DNA of 64,000 nucleotides, from the NCBI GenBank assembly GCA_026169815.1, contig JAPFDT010000017.1, forward strand, positions 1 through 64,000, written 5' to 3'. Shown in pieces: positions 56,939-64,000 of the stretch. The DNA comes from Pseudogracilibacillus sp. (GTDB taxonomy: Bacteria > Bacillota > Bacilli > Bacillales > Amphibacillaceae). Under the pieces are notes generated by a model that was given only the letters and a program-made list of their open reading frames with translations, was not told where the DNA came from and made no database searches. Numbering within the stretch: position 1 is the first letter of the stretch; each line of letters starts with the position of its first letter. Position numbers and translations under genes: made by a program.

Positions 56939-57898
56939 TTATTTTGTGAAAATTGCTTTCGGTAAAAAGGCAGACACAACTAAATTTGGCTGGTTAACGA
57001 TTTGACTAATACGTAAATCGACAGCAACACTACATAACATATAAGCTTCTTGTTCTGTCATGCCGTATGTTTGTACAATATGTTCAATCATGTAGCGTAT
57101 CGCACTTTGCGAGGCATTTAATAAATCGGGCCCATGTCCTGTCGTAACAAAATATCCCATGCTATCCGCTTCTGGTGTTGGTGGTCCAGATATTTCATAA
57201 CGTGGTTCTTGAATCGTTTTCCCTTTATGCAAGGTAAATTTCACAGTTGCCTCCATCGACGCTTCAATTGCTGAACCACACACTTCTCCGTCTCCTTGGG
57301 CTGCGTGCGTATCACCAATTGAAAACAACGCGCCTTCCACTAAGACAGGTAAATAAAGTTTTGCTCCACTAACGAGATGTCGAGTATCCATATTTCCACC
57401 ATTATGACGAGGTGGTAAAATTCCGTGATTACCCGGTTCTTCTAACGCGACCCCAATTGTTCCTGGAAAAGGTTTTATAAATAAATCAATACCATGAAGA
57501 AATTCTGCACGATGGCGATTAGCTAAATCATACGTTTTAATAGCCGCTTCAGGAAAATCATCTGCTAATAAACCGAAGCCTGGGATAATGGCCGTCCAAC
57601 CCCAATCAAGCTGTTTAAAATCAATAATCTCTACTTCTAATGTATCACCAGGTTTTGCTCCTTTTACATAAACAGGACCTGCAACTGGATTGACTGTTTT
57701 AAAGTTAATATTTTCAACATCTTCTTTTGTTGACTGTTTCGTAAACTGCCCATCAGATGATTCGATAATCTGATAACTTATCGTTTGACCTGAATCCACT
57801 TCCGCAATTGGCTGAATAGAGTTATCCCAACCATAATGTTTGTGCGAATGAAAGTCATGAATCGTTAAATACGGTTGATTGTGATGATGAACTGACAT
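56939..57898 (-). CDS. Acetamidase/formamidase-family protein
   Basis: A 319-aa enzyme that releases ammonia from short amides. Family segments are NPVAGPVYVKGAKPGDTLEVEI, PFPGTIGVALEEPG, PPRHNGGNMDTRHL and GDTHAAQGDGEVCGSAIE, with the acidic and His metal-site residues intact. Single gene with ATG start and AAAGGGG upstream. Natural amide unknown. Confidence 0.9.
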   Translation of the reverse strand: MSVHHHNQPYLTIHDFHSHKHYGWDNSIQPIAEVDSGQTISYQIIESSDGQFTKQSTKEDVENINFKTVNPVAGPVYVKGAKPGDTLEVEIIDFKQLDWGWTAIIPGFGLLADDFPEAAIKTYDLANRHRAEFLHGIDLFIKPFPGTIGVALEEPGNHGILPPRHNGGNMDTRHLVSGAKLYLPVLVEGALFSIGDTHAAQGDGEVCGSAIEASMEATVKFTLHKGKTIQEPRYEISGPPTPEADSMGYFVTTGHGPDLLNASQSAIRYMIEHIVQTYGMTEQEAYMLCSVAVDLRISQIVNQPNLVVSAFLPKAIFTK

Positions 57899-58052
57899 AT
57901 TAACTACCCCTTTATAAAGTATGTTACTTCTATTGAATCATGAAAAAGCCTTTCTGAAAAGACATGTCACTAAAAATTCATCTGTATAAATTAACAAATG
58001 GTTCAGAACAATGTATAATCTTACTTATACTATACTTTAGGAAGTGAATACA

Positions 58053-59150
58053 TTGACGACAAATAAAAAAAGAGCATATAACTTTAATGCTGGACCAGCT
58101 GCTATTCCATTATCTGTTTTAGAAAATGCACAAAGCGAATTAACAGATTTCCAAGGAACAGGCATGTCTATTATGGAACTAAGCCATCGTAGTAATGACT
58201 ATGAAGCAGTACATAATGCAGCAATCGAACGTTTAACAAAACTATATAACATTCCAGAAAACTATGAAATCCTGTTTCTTCAAGGTGGAGCAAGTACACA
58301 GTTTGCGACAATCCCAATGAACTTCTTAACACCAGATACAGAAGCGAATTATGTCATGACAGGATCATGGTCAGAAAAAGCAATTAAAGAAGCAAATTTA
58401 TTTGGTAAAACAAGAATCACTGCAAGTTCTGAATCAGATCAGTATCGCTACATCCCTACAGTATCACAAACAGATATTGATAAAAATGCTGCTTATGTTC
58501 ATATTACGACAAATAATACGATTTATGGAACACAGTGGCAGACGTTTCCTGAATTAAATGACGTGCCACTTATTGCAGATATGTCGAGTGATATTATGTC
58601 TAAACCTATTAACATTGAACAATTCGATATTATTTATGCAGGTGCACAAAAAAACTTAGGTCCTTCAGGGATTACAGTCGTCATTATTAAAAAAGATTTA
58701 TTAGAAAAGGGAAATACAAATATCCCGACAATGTTTCAATACAAAACACATGCAAAAGCAAATTCACTTTACAATACACCACCTACTTTCGGTATTTATA
58801 TGTTAGGTGAAGTATTAAAATGGATTGAAGAACAAGGTGGCTTAGAAGCTGTTGCTAAAAATAATGAAGAAAAAGCCGCGCTCCTTTATAATGTCATTGA
58901 TGAAAGTGATGGATTTTACGTAGGACATGCTGAAAAAGAAAGCCGTTCTCTAATGAACATTACATTCCGTTTACAAGACGAATCATTAGAAGTACAGTTT
59001 TTAGACGAGGCGAAAGAAGCTGGCTTTGTTGGCTTGAACGGTCACCGCTCAGTCGGCGGATGCAGAGCATCAACATATAACGCAGTTCCCTACGAAACAT
59101 GTAAAGCTTTAAGTGAATTTATGATAAGTTTTATGAAACGAAATAAATAA
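58053..59150 (+). CDS. serC: Phosphoserine aminotransferase
   Basis: PLP enzyme of serine biosynthesis making 3-phosphoserine from 3-phosphohydroxypyruvate. The 365-aa product has the N-terminal RAYNFNAGPAAIP, FLQGGAS and the PLP-lysine segment YAGAQKNLGPSG, and ends with GHRSVGGCRASTYNAVP. AGGAAG lies 8 nt before the TTG at 58053; an in-frame GTG at 58044 overlaps it and was not chosen. serA is not adjacent. Confidence 0.93.
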   Translation: MTTNKKRAYNFNAGPAAIPLSVLENAQSELTDFQGTGMSIMELSHRSNDYEAVHNAAIERLTKLYNIPENYEILFLQGGASTQFATIPMNFLTPDTEANYVMTGSWSEKAIKEANLFGKTRITASSESDQYRYIPTVSQTDIDKNAAYVHITTNNTIYGTQWQTFPELNDVPLIADMSSDIMSKPINIEQFDIIYAGAQKNLGPSGITVVIIKKDLLEKGNTNIPTMFQYKTHAKANSLYNTPPTFGIYMLGEVLKWIEEQGGLEAVAKNNEEKAALLYNVIDESDGFYVGHAEKESRSLMNITFRLQDESLEVQFLDEAKEAGFVGLNGHRSVGGCRASTYNAVPYETCKALSEFMISFMKRNK

Positions 59151-59162
59151 CCAAACTTTCTT

Positions 59163-59194
59163 AAACGTCTAGGTTTAACTTCTAGGCGTTTTTT
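59163..59194 (+). terminator. Terminator of serC
   Basis: Stem AAACGTCTAG (59163-59172) with CTAGGCGTTT (59182-59191) and T-run. Confidence 0.85.
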
Positions 59195-59316
59195 CATTTT
59201 CTTCCACTGTCAACCCCTTCATTCATCCTACTTTGAACTAATCTCTCCTCCTGCAACCTCTATAAAATTTTAGCGATTTTTGTTTAGTTTTGACAATCAG
59301 AGGGTAATCTAACGAT

Positions 59317-59330
59317 ACATATGCATATGT
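59317..59330. promoter_or_regulatory. 14-bp palindrome upstream of first BCCT gene
   Basis: ACATATGCATATGT is a perfect palindrome 38 nt before the transporter start, just beyond a TTGACA at 59290-59295. It could be an operator; no regulator is known from this window. Confidence 0.4.
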
Positions 59331-59367
59331 AGCATAATAAAATATATCTTCAAGAAAGGATTGTGTT

Positions 59368-60900
59368 ATGAGAAAATTAACAGCTGTATTTATAGCTTCA
59401 TTTATACTCTGTATTATTTTTATTTTATGGGGCGCCTTTGCACCTGATAATTTGGAAACAGTATCATCTGCTGCCCAAAGCTTCATACAAACTAATTTCG
59501 GTTGGTTCTATTTAATTTCTGCAAGTATTATTTTACTATTCGTCATTTATTTAGCATTTTCTAAATATGGTAATATTAAATTAGGTAAAGACGATGAAGA
59601 GCCTGAATATAGTCGTTTTAGTTGGTTTGCCATGTTATTTAGTGCTGGTATGGGAATTGGACTTGTCTTTTGGGGAGTAGCCGAACCAGTTTCTCACTAT
59701 TTTGTCCCGCCTTATGGCGATCCCGAAACAGCTGAAGCCGCTGAGGCAGCTTTACAATTCTCCTTCTTCCATTGGGGATTTCACCCTTGGGGAATATATG
59801 CCCTCATCGCATTATCATTAGCTTATTTCAAGTTTAGAAAAGACGCACCTGGTACAATTAGTGCCACATTCTATCCATTAATTGGCGATCGTGTCAAAGG
59901 GCCGATTGGCAAAACGATTGATACAATTGCTGTTTTTGCTACCGTTTTTGGTGTTGCTACTTCACTTGGATTAGGTGCCATCCAAATTAATGGTGGACTT
60001 ACTTACTTAAATGGAAATATTCCAGATAGTTTTATCACACAAATGATTATTATTATTGCTGTAACTATTCTATTTATGCTTTCAGCTATTTCAGGAATTG
60101 GACGGGGTATTAAATGGCTAAGTAATGCAAATATTGCTGTCGCTATTTTATTAATGTTTTTCTTCCTATTTATGGGACCGACAACATTTTTACTCGATTT
60201 ATTTACAACGACAATCGGTAAATACATTCAAACATTACCGCAAATTAGTTTTCGTTTAGCCCCTTTCAGTGAAACTGGAGATGCTTGGATTCAAGGATGG
60301 ACTGTATTTTATTGGGCTTGGTGGATTGCTTGGTCACCATTTGTCGGAACGTTCATTGCTCGTATATCACGTGGACGTACAATTCGTGAATTTATTATCG
60401 GTGTACTCGCTGTGCCGACTATTTTTAGTGCATTATGGTTTGCTGTATTTGGTGGTACTGGTATTTATTTCGAAATGTTTAATGATGCAGGTATATGGGA
60501 GGCAATGGAACATGGTGATTATACAGAAATAGCGTTATTCTCAACATTAGGTGAATTACCTTTTGCGACGATTGCTACTGTATTATCTATCGTGTTAATT
60601 AGTACATTCTTTATTACATCTGCTGACTCAGCAACGTTTGTTATTGGAATGCAAACGACGAACGGAATGTTTAATCCACCACTGAAAATTAAATTAGTTT
60701 GGGGATTAATTCAATCATCAGCTGCTGCTGTGTTATTATGGTCTGGGGGATTAAATGCGTTACAAACCGCCTCCATTGTTGCGGCCTTCCCATTCGTATT
60801 CATCTTGTTATTTATGATGGTATCCTTACAAAAAGGATTAAGCGAAGAGGAAGCAGAAAAGCGAGCAGCCGGAAAAACAAAAGAAAAGAAAACTTTTTAA
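59368..60900 (+). CDS. BCCT-family betaine transporter (first copy)
   Basis: A 510-aa BCCT transporter with 12 hydrophobic segments. It has the family signatures GMGIGLVFWGVAEPVSHY, the Trp-rich FYWAWWIAWSPFVGTFIARISRGR and TSADSATFVIGMQTT. Related OpuD/BetP proteins import glycine betaine or choline driven by Na+. The C-terminal tail is short and charged. ATG start with AGAAAGG. Its 222-aa neighbour follows after 15 nt without terminator. The second copy at 61882 is nearly the same length and highly similar throughout. Confidence 0.93.
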   Translation: MRKLTAVFIASFILCIIFILWGAFAPDNLETVSSAAQSFIQTNFGWFYLISASIILLFVIYLAFSKYGNIKLGKDDEEPEYSRFSWFAMLFSAGMGIGLVFWGVAEPVSHYFVPPYGDPETAEAAEAALQFSFFHWGFHPWGIYALIALSLAYFKFRKDAPGTISATFYPLIGDRVKGPIGKTIDTIAVFATVFGVATSLGLGAIQINGGLTYLNGNIPDSFITQMIIIIAVTILFMLSAISGIGRGIKWLSNANIAVAILLMFFFLFMGPTTFLLDLFTTTIGKYIQTLPQISFRLAPFSETGDAWIQGWTVFYWAWWIAWSPFVGTFIARISRGRTIREFIIGVLAVPTIFSALWFAVFGGTGIYFEMFNDAGIWEAMEHGDYTEIALFSTLGELPFATIATVLSIVLISTFFITSADSATFVIGMQTTNGMFNPPLKIKLVWGLIQSSAAAVLLWSGGLNALQTASIVAAFPFVFILLFMMVSLQKGLSEEEAEKRAAGKTKEKKTF

Positions 60901-60915
60901 ACAGGAGGGTAAATT

Positions 60916-61584
60916 ATGAAATTAATTAACGTTCGCCGAGGACAGTTTGTTTATTATGAAAATAAACTACACAAAGTCTACTCGGTTAATCCATTTTTAA
61001 GAAATTCTATTCACATTGCACGGTTAAATGATTTCGAACAAGAGTTAGTAAAAGCAAAGGAAATAAATTATTATCGTCCAAAACATCTCGATAGTTTCAT
61101 TTGTAATGGTCAGCGTTTTACATTAGATAAAGACAAACGAGCTGGTGTTGGTGATTATATTCTAGTTATTAATCCACGTCCTGACTCTTTAGATCACCAT
61201 CACTTACATGCCATTGAACTTGTATCATCTTTGGAAGACAATGGTGTAATTAGTAATAAATCAAACGGGATTAAACATAACGAATATTGGGTCATGCTTC
61301 CAGGATTATTAGAAGGTGCGACTAAAATTGACCATCAATTTTCTGAAGAAGAGGAAGAAGAAATCGCACACGTACTAGCAGACGATCCTGTTATCCAACC
61401 AGAAGATCCCCTTCCAAAGATTGGGGATATTTTCCAACAAAATGATAGTGATCCACTTTTTCAAGGAGTGGTCATTGCTATTGAAGGAAGAACCATTCAC
61501 CTCGGTGGCAACATTGTCGTTCCTGCCGAAGAATTAGTCGATACAGACAAATGGACTTTCGTACTTAACGTATATCAACCATAA
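60916..61584 (+). CDS. Unrecognised 222-aa protein between two BCCT genes
   Basis: I do not recognise the family. The sequence is soluble, acidic in the middle (a run of Glu near 140), with short beta-like segments: FVYYENKLHKVYSVNP at the start and VVIAIEGRTIHLGGNIVVPAEEL at the end, which may be small barrel or SH3-like units. ATG start with CAGGAGGG 7 nt upstream. It lies 15 nt after the first BCCT gene and is followed by a terminator, so it is probably co-transcribed with that transporter. A link to osmoregulation is inferred from position. Confidence 0.8.
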   Translation: MKLINVRRGQFVYYENKLHKVYSVNPFLRNSIHIARLNDFEQELVKAKEINYYRPKHLDSFICNGQRFTLDKDKRAGVGDYILVINPRPDSLDHHHLHAIELVSSLEDNGVISNKSNGIKHNEYWVMLPGLLEGATKIDHQFSEEEEEEIAHVLADDPVIQPEDPLPKIGDIFQQNDSDPLFQGVVIAIEGRTIHLGGNIVVPAEELVDTDKWTFVLNVYQP

Positions 61585-61603
61585 ACATAATAGATAAAGA
61601 AGA

Positions 61604-61638
61604 CTGTAGACATGCATTATTTTGTCTACAGCTTTTTT
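61604..61638 (+). terminator. Terminator after the 222-aa gene
   Basis: Stem CTGTAGACA (61604-61612) with TGTCTACAG (61623-61631) followed by CTTTTTTA. Confidence 0.85.
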
Positions 61639-61881
61639 ATCTGTTATTTACTTTTCAGTTTATACAAAACCACGAATAATAATAACGCCATTATTTTCTA
61701 TTCAACTGAATAAGTGTTATCTATCTTTAAAATATCAAAGTAAAATGTTAGACTGTACAAGGTAACTTTAGTCCCTATTTAAAGGTATCATTCTACATCC
61801 TTTTAATTAACAAGTGGATCAATTTTTATGTAAGTTACATATATTATATTTTTTCAACTATAACAGAGAAGGGGTATCTAA

Positions 61882-63411
61882 TTGAGGAAGTTTACACCAG
61901 TGTTTATCGCATCATTCATTTTAACATTTGCTTTTATTTTATGGGGAGCAATTGCACCTGATAATTTACAAACAGTTTCATCTGGTGCACAAAGTTTTTT
62001 ACAATCTAAGTTCGGATGGTTCTATTTAATTGCAGCAAGTATCATTTTACTTTTCGTTATATTCCTAGCGTTTTCTAAGTTCGGTAACATTAAATTGGGT
62101 AAAGAAGATGATGAGCCTGACTACAGTCGTTTTAGTTGGTTTGCCATGCTCTTTAGCGCAGGAATGGGAATCGGCCTTGTCTTTTGGGGAGTAGCTGAAC
62201 CTGTTTCACATTATTTTGTACCACCATTTGGAGATCCAGAATCAACGGAAGCTGCTGAGGCTGCCTTACAGTTTTCCTTTTTCCACTGGGGGTTACATCC
62301 ATGGGGTGTTTATGCTTTATTAGGATTGACACTCGCTTACTTTAATTTTAAAAAAGATGCACCTGCGACAATTAGTGCAACATTTCGTCCGTTGATCGGT
62401 GATCGTGTAAACGGACCAATTGGAAAAACAATTGATACAATCGCTGTATTTGCCACTGTTTTCGGAGTTGCTACATCATTAGGTTTAGGTGCTATCCAAA
62501 TTAATGGCGGACTAAGCTTTTTAAACGAAAATATTCCAACTTCATTTTCAACACAGATAATTATTATCGTAGCTGTAACGATTTTATTTATGCTATCTGC
62601 TTTATCAGGAATTGGCCGTGGTATTAAATGGCTCAGTAACTCTAACATCGCAGTTGCTATACTATTATTATTTTTCTTTTTATTTATGGGTCCCACAACT
62701 TTTTTACTTGATTTGTTTACAACAACATTCGGTACATACATACAAACGTTACCACAAATTAGTTTCCGTCTCTCTCCTTTCAGTGAGGATGGAGATGCTT
62801 GGGTGCAAGGTTGGACAGTTTTCTATTGGGCTTGGTGGATTGCTTGGTCACCTTTTGTGGGAACCTTCATTGCACGAATTTCAAAAGGACGGACCATTCG
62901 TGAATTTGTTATCGGGGTTCTAGGTGTACCAACATTATTTAGTGCTCTTTGGTTTGCAGTCTTCGGTGGTACAGGAATTTATTTGGAACGATTTAACAAT
63001 GCAGGCATTTGGGATGCAATGAAACATGGAGAGTTTACTGAGTTTGCTTTATTCTCGACATTAACTCATTTACCTTTTTCAACGATTGCGATTGTCTTAT
63101 CTATCGTGTTAATTAGTACATTCTTTATTACGTCTGCAGACTCAGCAACATTTGTTTTAGGTATGCAAACGACAAACGGTATGTTAAACCCACCATTAAA
63201 AATTAAATTAGTTTGGGGATTAATCCAATCATCTGCTGCAGCCGTTTTATTATGGTCAGGCGGATTAAACGCATTACAAACCGCATCTATTGTCGCAGCA
63301 TTTCCTTTTGTGTTTATTTTAATATTTGTTATGTTCTCGATTTATAAGCAATTGAATGAAGATTTAGCAGCAGAAAGCAAAACAGCACAAACTGATAAAA
63401 AAGCCTCTTAA
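61882..63411 (+). CDS. BCCT-family betaine transporter (second copy)
   Basis: A 509-aa BCCT transporter closely similar along its whole length to the one at 59368, including the Trp-rich FYWAWWIAWSPFVGTFIARIS segment and the TSADSATFVLGMQTT segment; differences cluster in loops and at the tail (ESKTAQTDKKAS instead of the Lys/Arg-rich end). A tandem duplication is likely. TTG start with GAAGGGG upstream. It has its own 297-nt upstream region, so it can be regulated apart from the first copy. No terminator is clear; a MITE-like element follows. Confidence 0.93.
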   Translation: MRKFTPVFIASFILTFAFILWGAIAPDNLQTVSSGAQSFLQSKFGWFYLIAASIILLFVIFLAFSKFGNIKLGKEDDEPDYSRFSWFAMLFSAGMGIGLVFWGVAEPVSHYFVPPFGDPESTEAAEAALQFSFFHWGLHPWGVYALLGLTLAYFNFKKDAPATISATFRPLIGDRVNGPIGKTIDTIAVFATVFGVATSLGLGAIQINGGLSFLNENIPTSFSTQIIIIVAVTILFMLSALSGIGRGIKWLSNSNIAVAILLLFFFLFMGPTTFLLDLFTTTFGTYIQTLPQISFRLSPFSEDGDAWVQGWTVFYWAWWIAWSPFVGTFIARISKGRTIREFVIGVLGVPTLFSALWFAVFGGTGIYLERFNNAGIWDAMKHGEFTEFALFSTLTHLPFSTIAIVLSIVLISTFFITSADSATFVLGMQTTNGMLNPPLKIKLVWGLIQSSAAAVLLWSGGLNALQTASIVAAFPFVFILIFVMFSIYKQLNEDLAAESKTAQTDKKAS

Positions 63412-63422
63412 AAACGATATAA

Positions 63423-63592
63423 AGTCATTGAAAAAGTGATTTTAATAAATATTAATAGAATAATAAATGCTTAGCAGCCCGAATCTATCTTGAATATATT
63501 CGGGCTGCGACACTTACCTGCTAATTTTTAAATATATATTAAACCTTTTTCAGCTCAGTAGATAACCTTATATTTTTTATGTCGTAGTTTCT
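63423..63592. repeat. MITE-like element, copy B (short)
   Basis: The ends AGTCATTGAAAAAGTG and CCTTTTTCAGCTCAGTAG match those of the element at 29.6-30.0 kb, as do internal GCAGCCCGAAT...ATATTCGGGCTGC and the right part ending ATTTTTTATGTCGTAGTTTC. Here the GC-rich nested module is absent and the two GCAGCCCGAAT arms form a compact hairpin at 63475-63509, which may also serve as a terminator. Confidence 0.7.
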
Positions 63593-63642
63593 GTACTCTA
63601 TACATTAGTTATATCTGAAAACTTCTGATTAATAGTCTTTCA

Positions 63643-63671
63643 TTGACAAATCTTCTTAAAAACTATATAGT
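63643..63671 (+). promoter_or_regulatory. Promoter of tRNA gene
   Basis: TTGACA (63643-63648), 17 nt, TATAGT (63666-63671), 50 nt before the tRNA. Confidence 0.7.
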
Positions 63672-63720
63672 TAAAGATGTTGAGTTCACAGAAGAACTTA
63701 GAAATCTATTTTCATTCTAC

Positions 63721-63792
63721 GGGGCATTAGTTCAGCGGGAGAGCGCTTGGTCGACAACCAAGAAGTCATAGGTTCAAATCCTATATGCCCCA
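63721..63792 (+). tRNA. tRNA, anticodon GAC (Val)
   Basis: Full cloverleaf: acceptor GGGGCAT/ATGCCCC, D arm GTTC/GAGC, anticodon stem CTTGG/CCAAG around loop TCGACAA, variable AAGTC, T arm ATAGG/CCTAT with TTCAAAT loop, discriminator A73; CCA is not encoded. The loop gives anticodon GAC for valine codons GUC/GUU. Position 33 is C, where U is almost invariant, so identity needs checking. It stands alone with its own promoter and terminator. Confidence 0.85.
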
Positions 63793-63801
63793 CTAATCAT
63801 T

Positions 63802-63837
63802 AACGCTATACACATCAACCTGTATAGCGTTTTTTTA
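63802..63837 (+). terminator. Terminator after tRNA
   Basis: Perfect stem AACGCTATAC (63802-63811) with GTATAGCGTT (63822-63831) followed by T-run. Confidence 0.88.
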
Positions 63838-63994
63838 TTATCCTTATTTAAATGTTTATAATCCAATTTTTTAACGTTTATTTTTTTATATGGTAGAGTG
63901 AACTACATAACTGCCTACGTTTTTTAATGCACATTAAGGGTAAACTTACTTTATAAGTACTAGTAGGATAAACGTTTTAAAGGAGTTGTCTATA

Positions 63995-64000
63995 TTGGCA
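63995..64000 (+). CDS. First codons of a further gene (partial)
   Basis: AAAGGAG at 63979-63985 is followed nine bases later by TTG GCA at the window end, a plausible TTG start. Only two codons are visible, so nothing can be said of the product. Confidence 0.4.

Overview
The window is AT-rich DNA with ribosome binding sites of the GGAGG type, frequent GTG/TTG starts, strong hairpin-plus-T-run terminators and a CggR/gap glycolytic locus. This points to a low-GC Bacillaceae member. Two BCCT osmolyte transporters, two NhaC-type Na+/H+ antiporters and a further ion/organic-anion transporter suggest a halotolerant or marine/alkaline lifestyle; that is inference, and no genus can be named from this sequence alone.

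Layout. 0.1-5.5 kb (minus): secG, a very repetitive YhgE/Pip-type membrane protein and an LPXTG cell-wall protein. 5.9-7.4 kb (plus): a GAF/LuxR-type regulator with a FadR-like box upstream. 7.5-14.9 kb (minus): a seven-gene fatty-acyl-CoA oxidation operon (SCP2, two acyl-CoA dehydrogenases, enoyl-CoA hydratase, SDR, thiolase, acyl-CoA synthetase) with a perfect cre-like site before the synthetase. 15.1-16.8 kb: a ketosteroid-dehydrogenase-like flavoprotein. 17.0-17.6 kb: a cobalamin riboswitch and terminator ahead of an unrecognised 77-aa gene. 17.7-25.3 kb (minus): cggR-gap and pgk-tpi-pgm-eno, with a CggR operator and promoter upstream of cggR, preceded by a glutaredoxin-like gene and a NUDIX gene. 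26.5-29.2 kb (plus): a PyrR attenuator, the uracil permease gene pyrP and an orphan trpB. 29.3-30.1 kb: dispersed repeats, one with a MITE-like frame. 30.1-42.6 kb: an RraA-like protein, an autoregulated XRE/membrane-protein pair, two NhaC antiporters, RocB, PAP2, ptsHI, a type I toxin-antitoxin locus, a nitroreductase, a 51-nt tandem array and a transporter. 42.8-50.1 kb (plus): pepF, a BaiN-like flavoprotein, a 22-copy 20-nt tandem array, an MFS transporter, an AarF/UbiB kinase and a methyltransferase pseudogene. 50.3-57.9 kb (minus): an Fnr-box-controlled Fe-S repair gene (scdA), an ASCH-like protein, an AraC-linked dicarboxylate/hydroxyacid operon (DASS transporter, class I fumarase-type alpha and beta, FAH-family enzyme) and an acetamidase. 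58.0-64.0 kb (plus): serC, BCCT, a 222-aa unknown, a second BCCT, a second MITE-like element, a tRNA and the first codons of another gene.

How it works together. Central glycolysis (CggR, PTS HPr/EI) sits beside systems whose upstream regions carry cre-like sites (fatty-acid oxidation, dicarboxylate use, membrane protein), consistent with HPr-Ser/CcpA control. The least explained parts are the riboswitch-controlled small protein, the PyrR-linked orphan trpB, the paired acyl-CoA dehydrogenases, the type I toxin locus, the BCCT-linked 222-aa protein and several classes of intergenic repeats.
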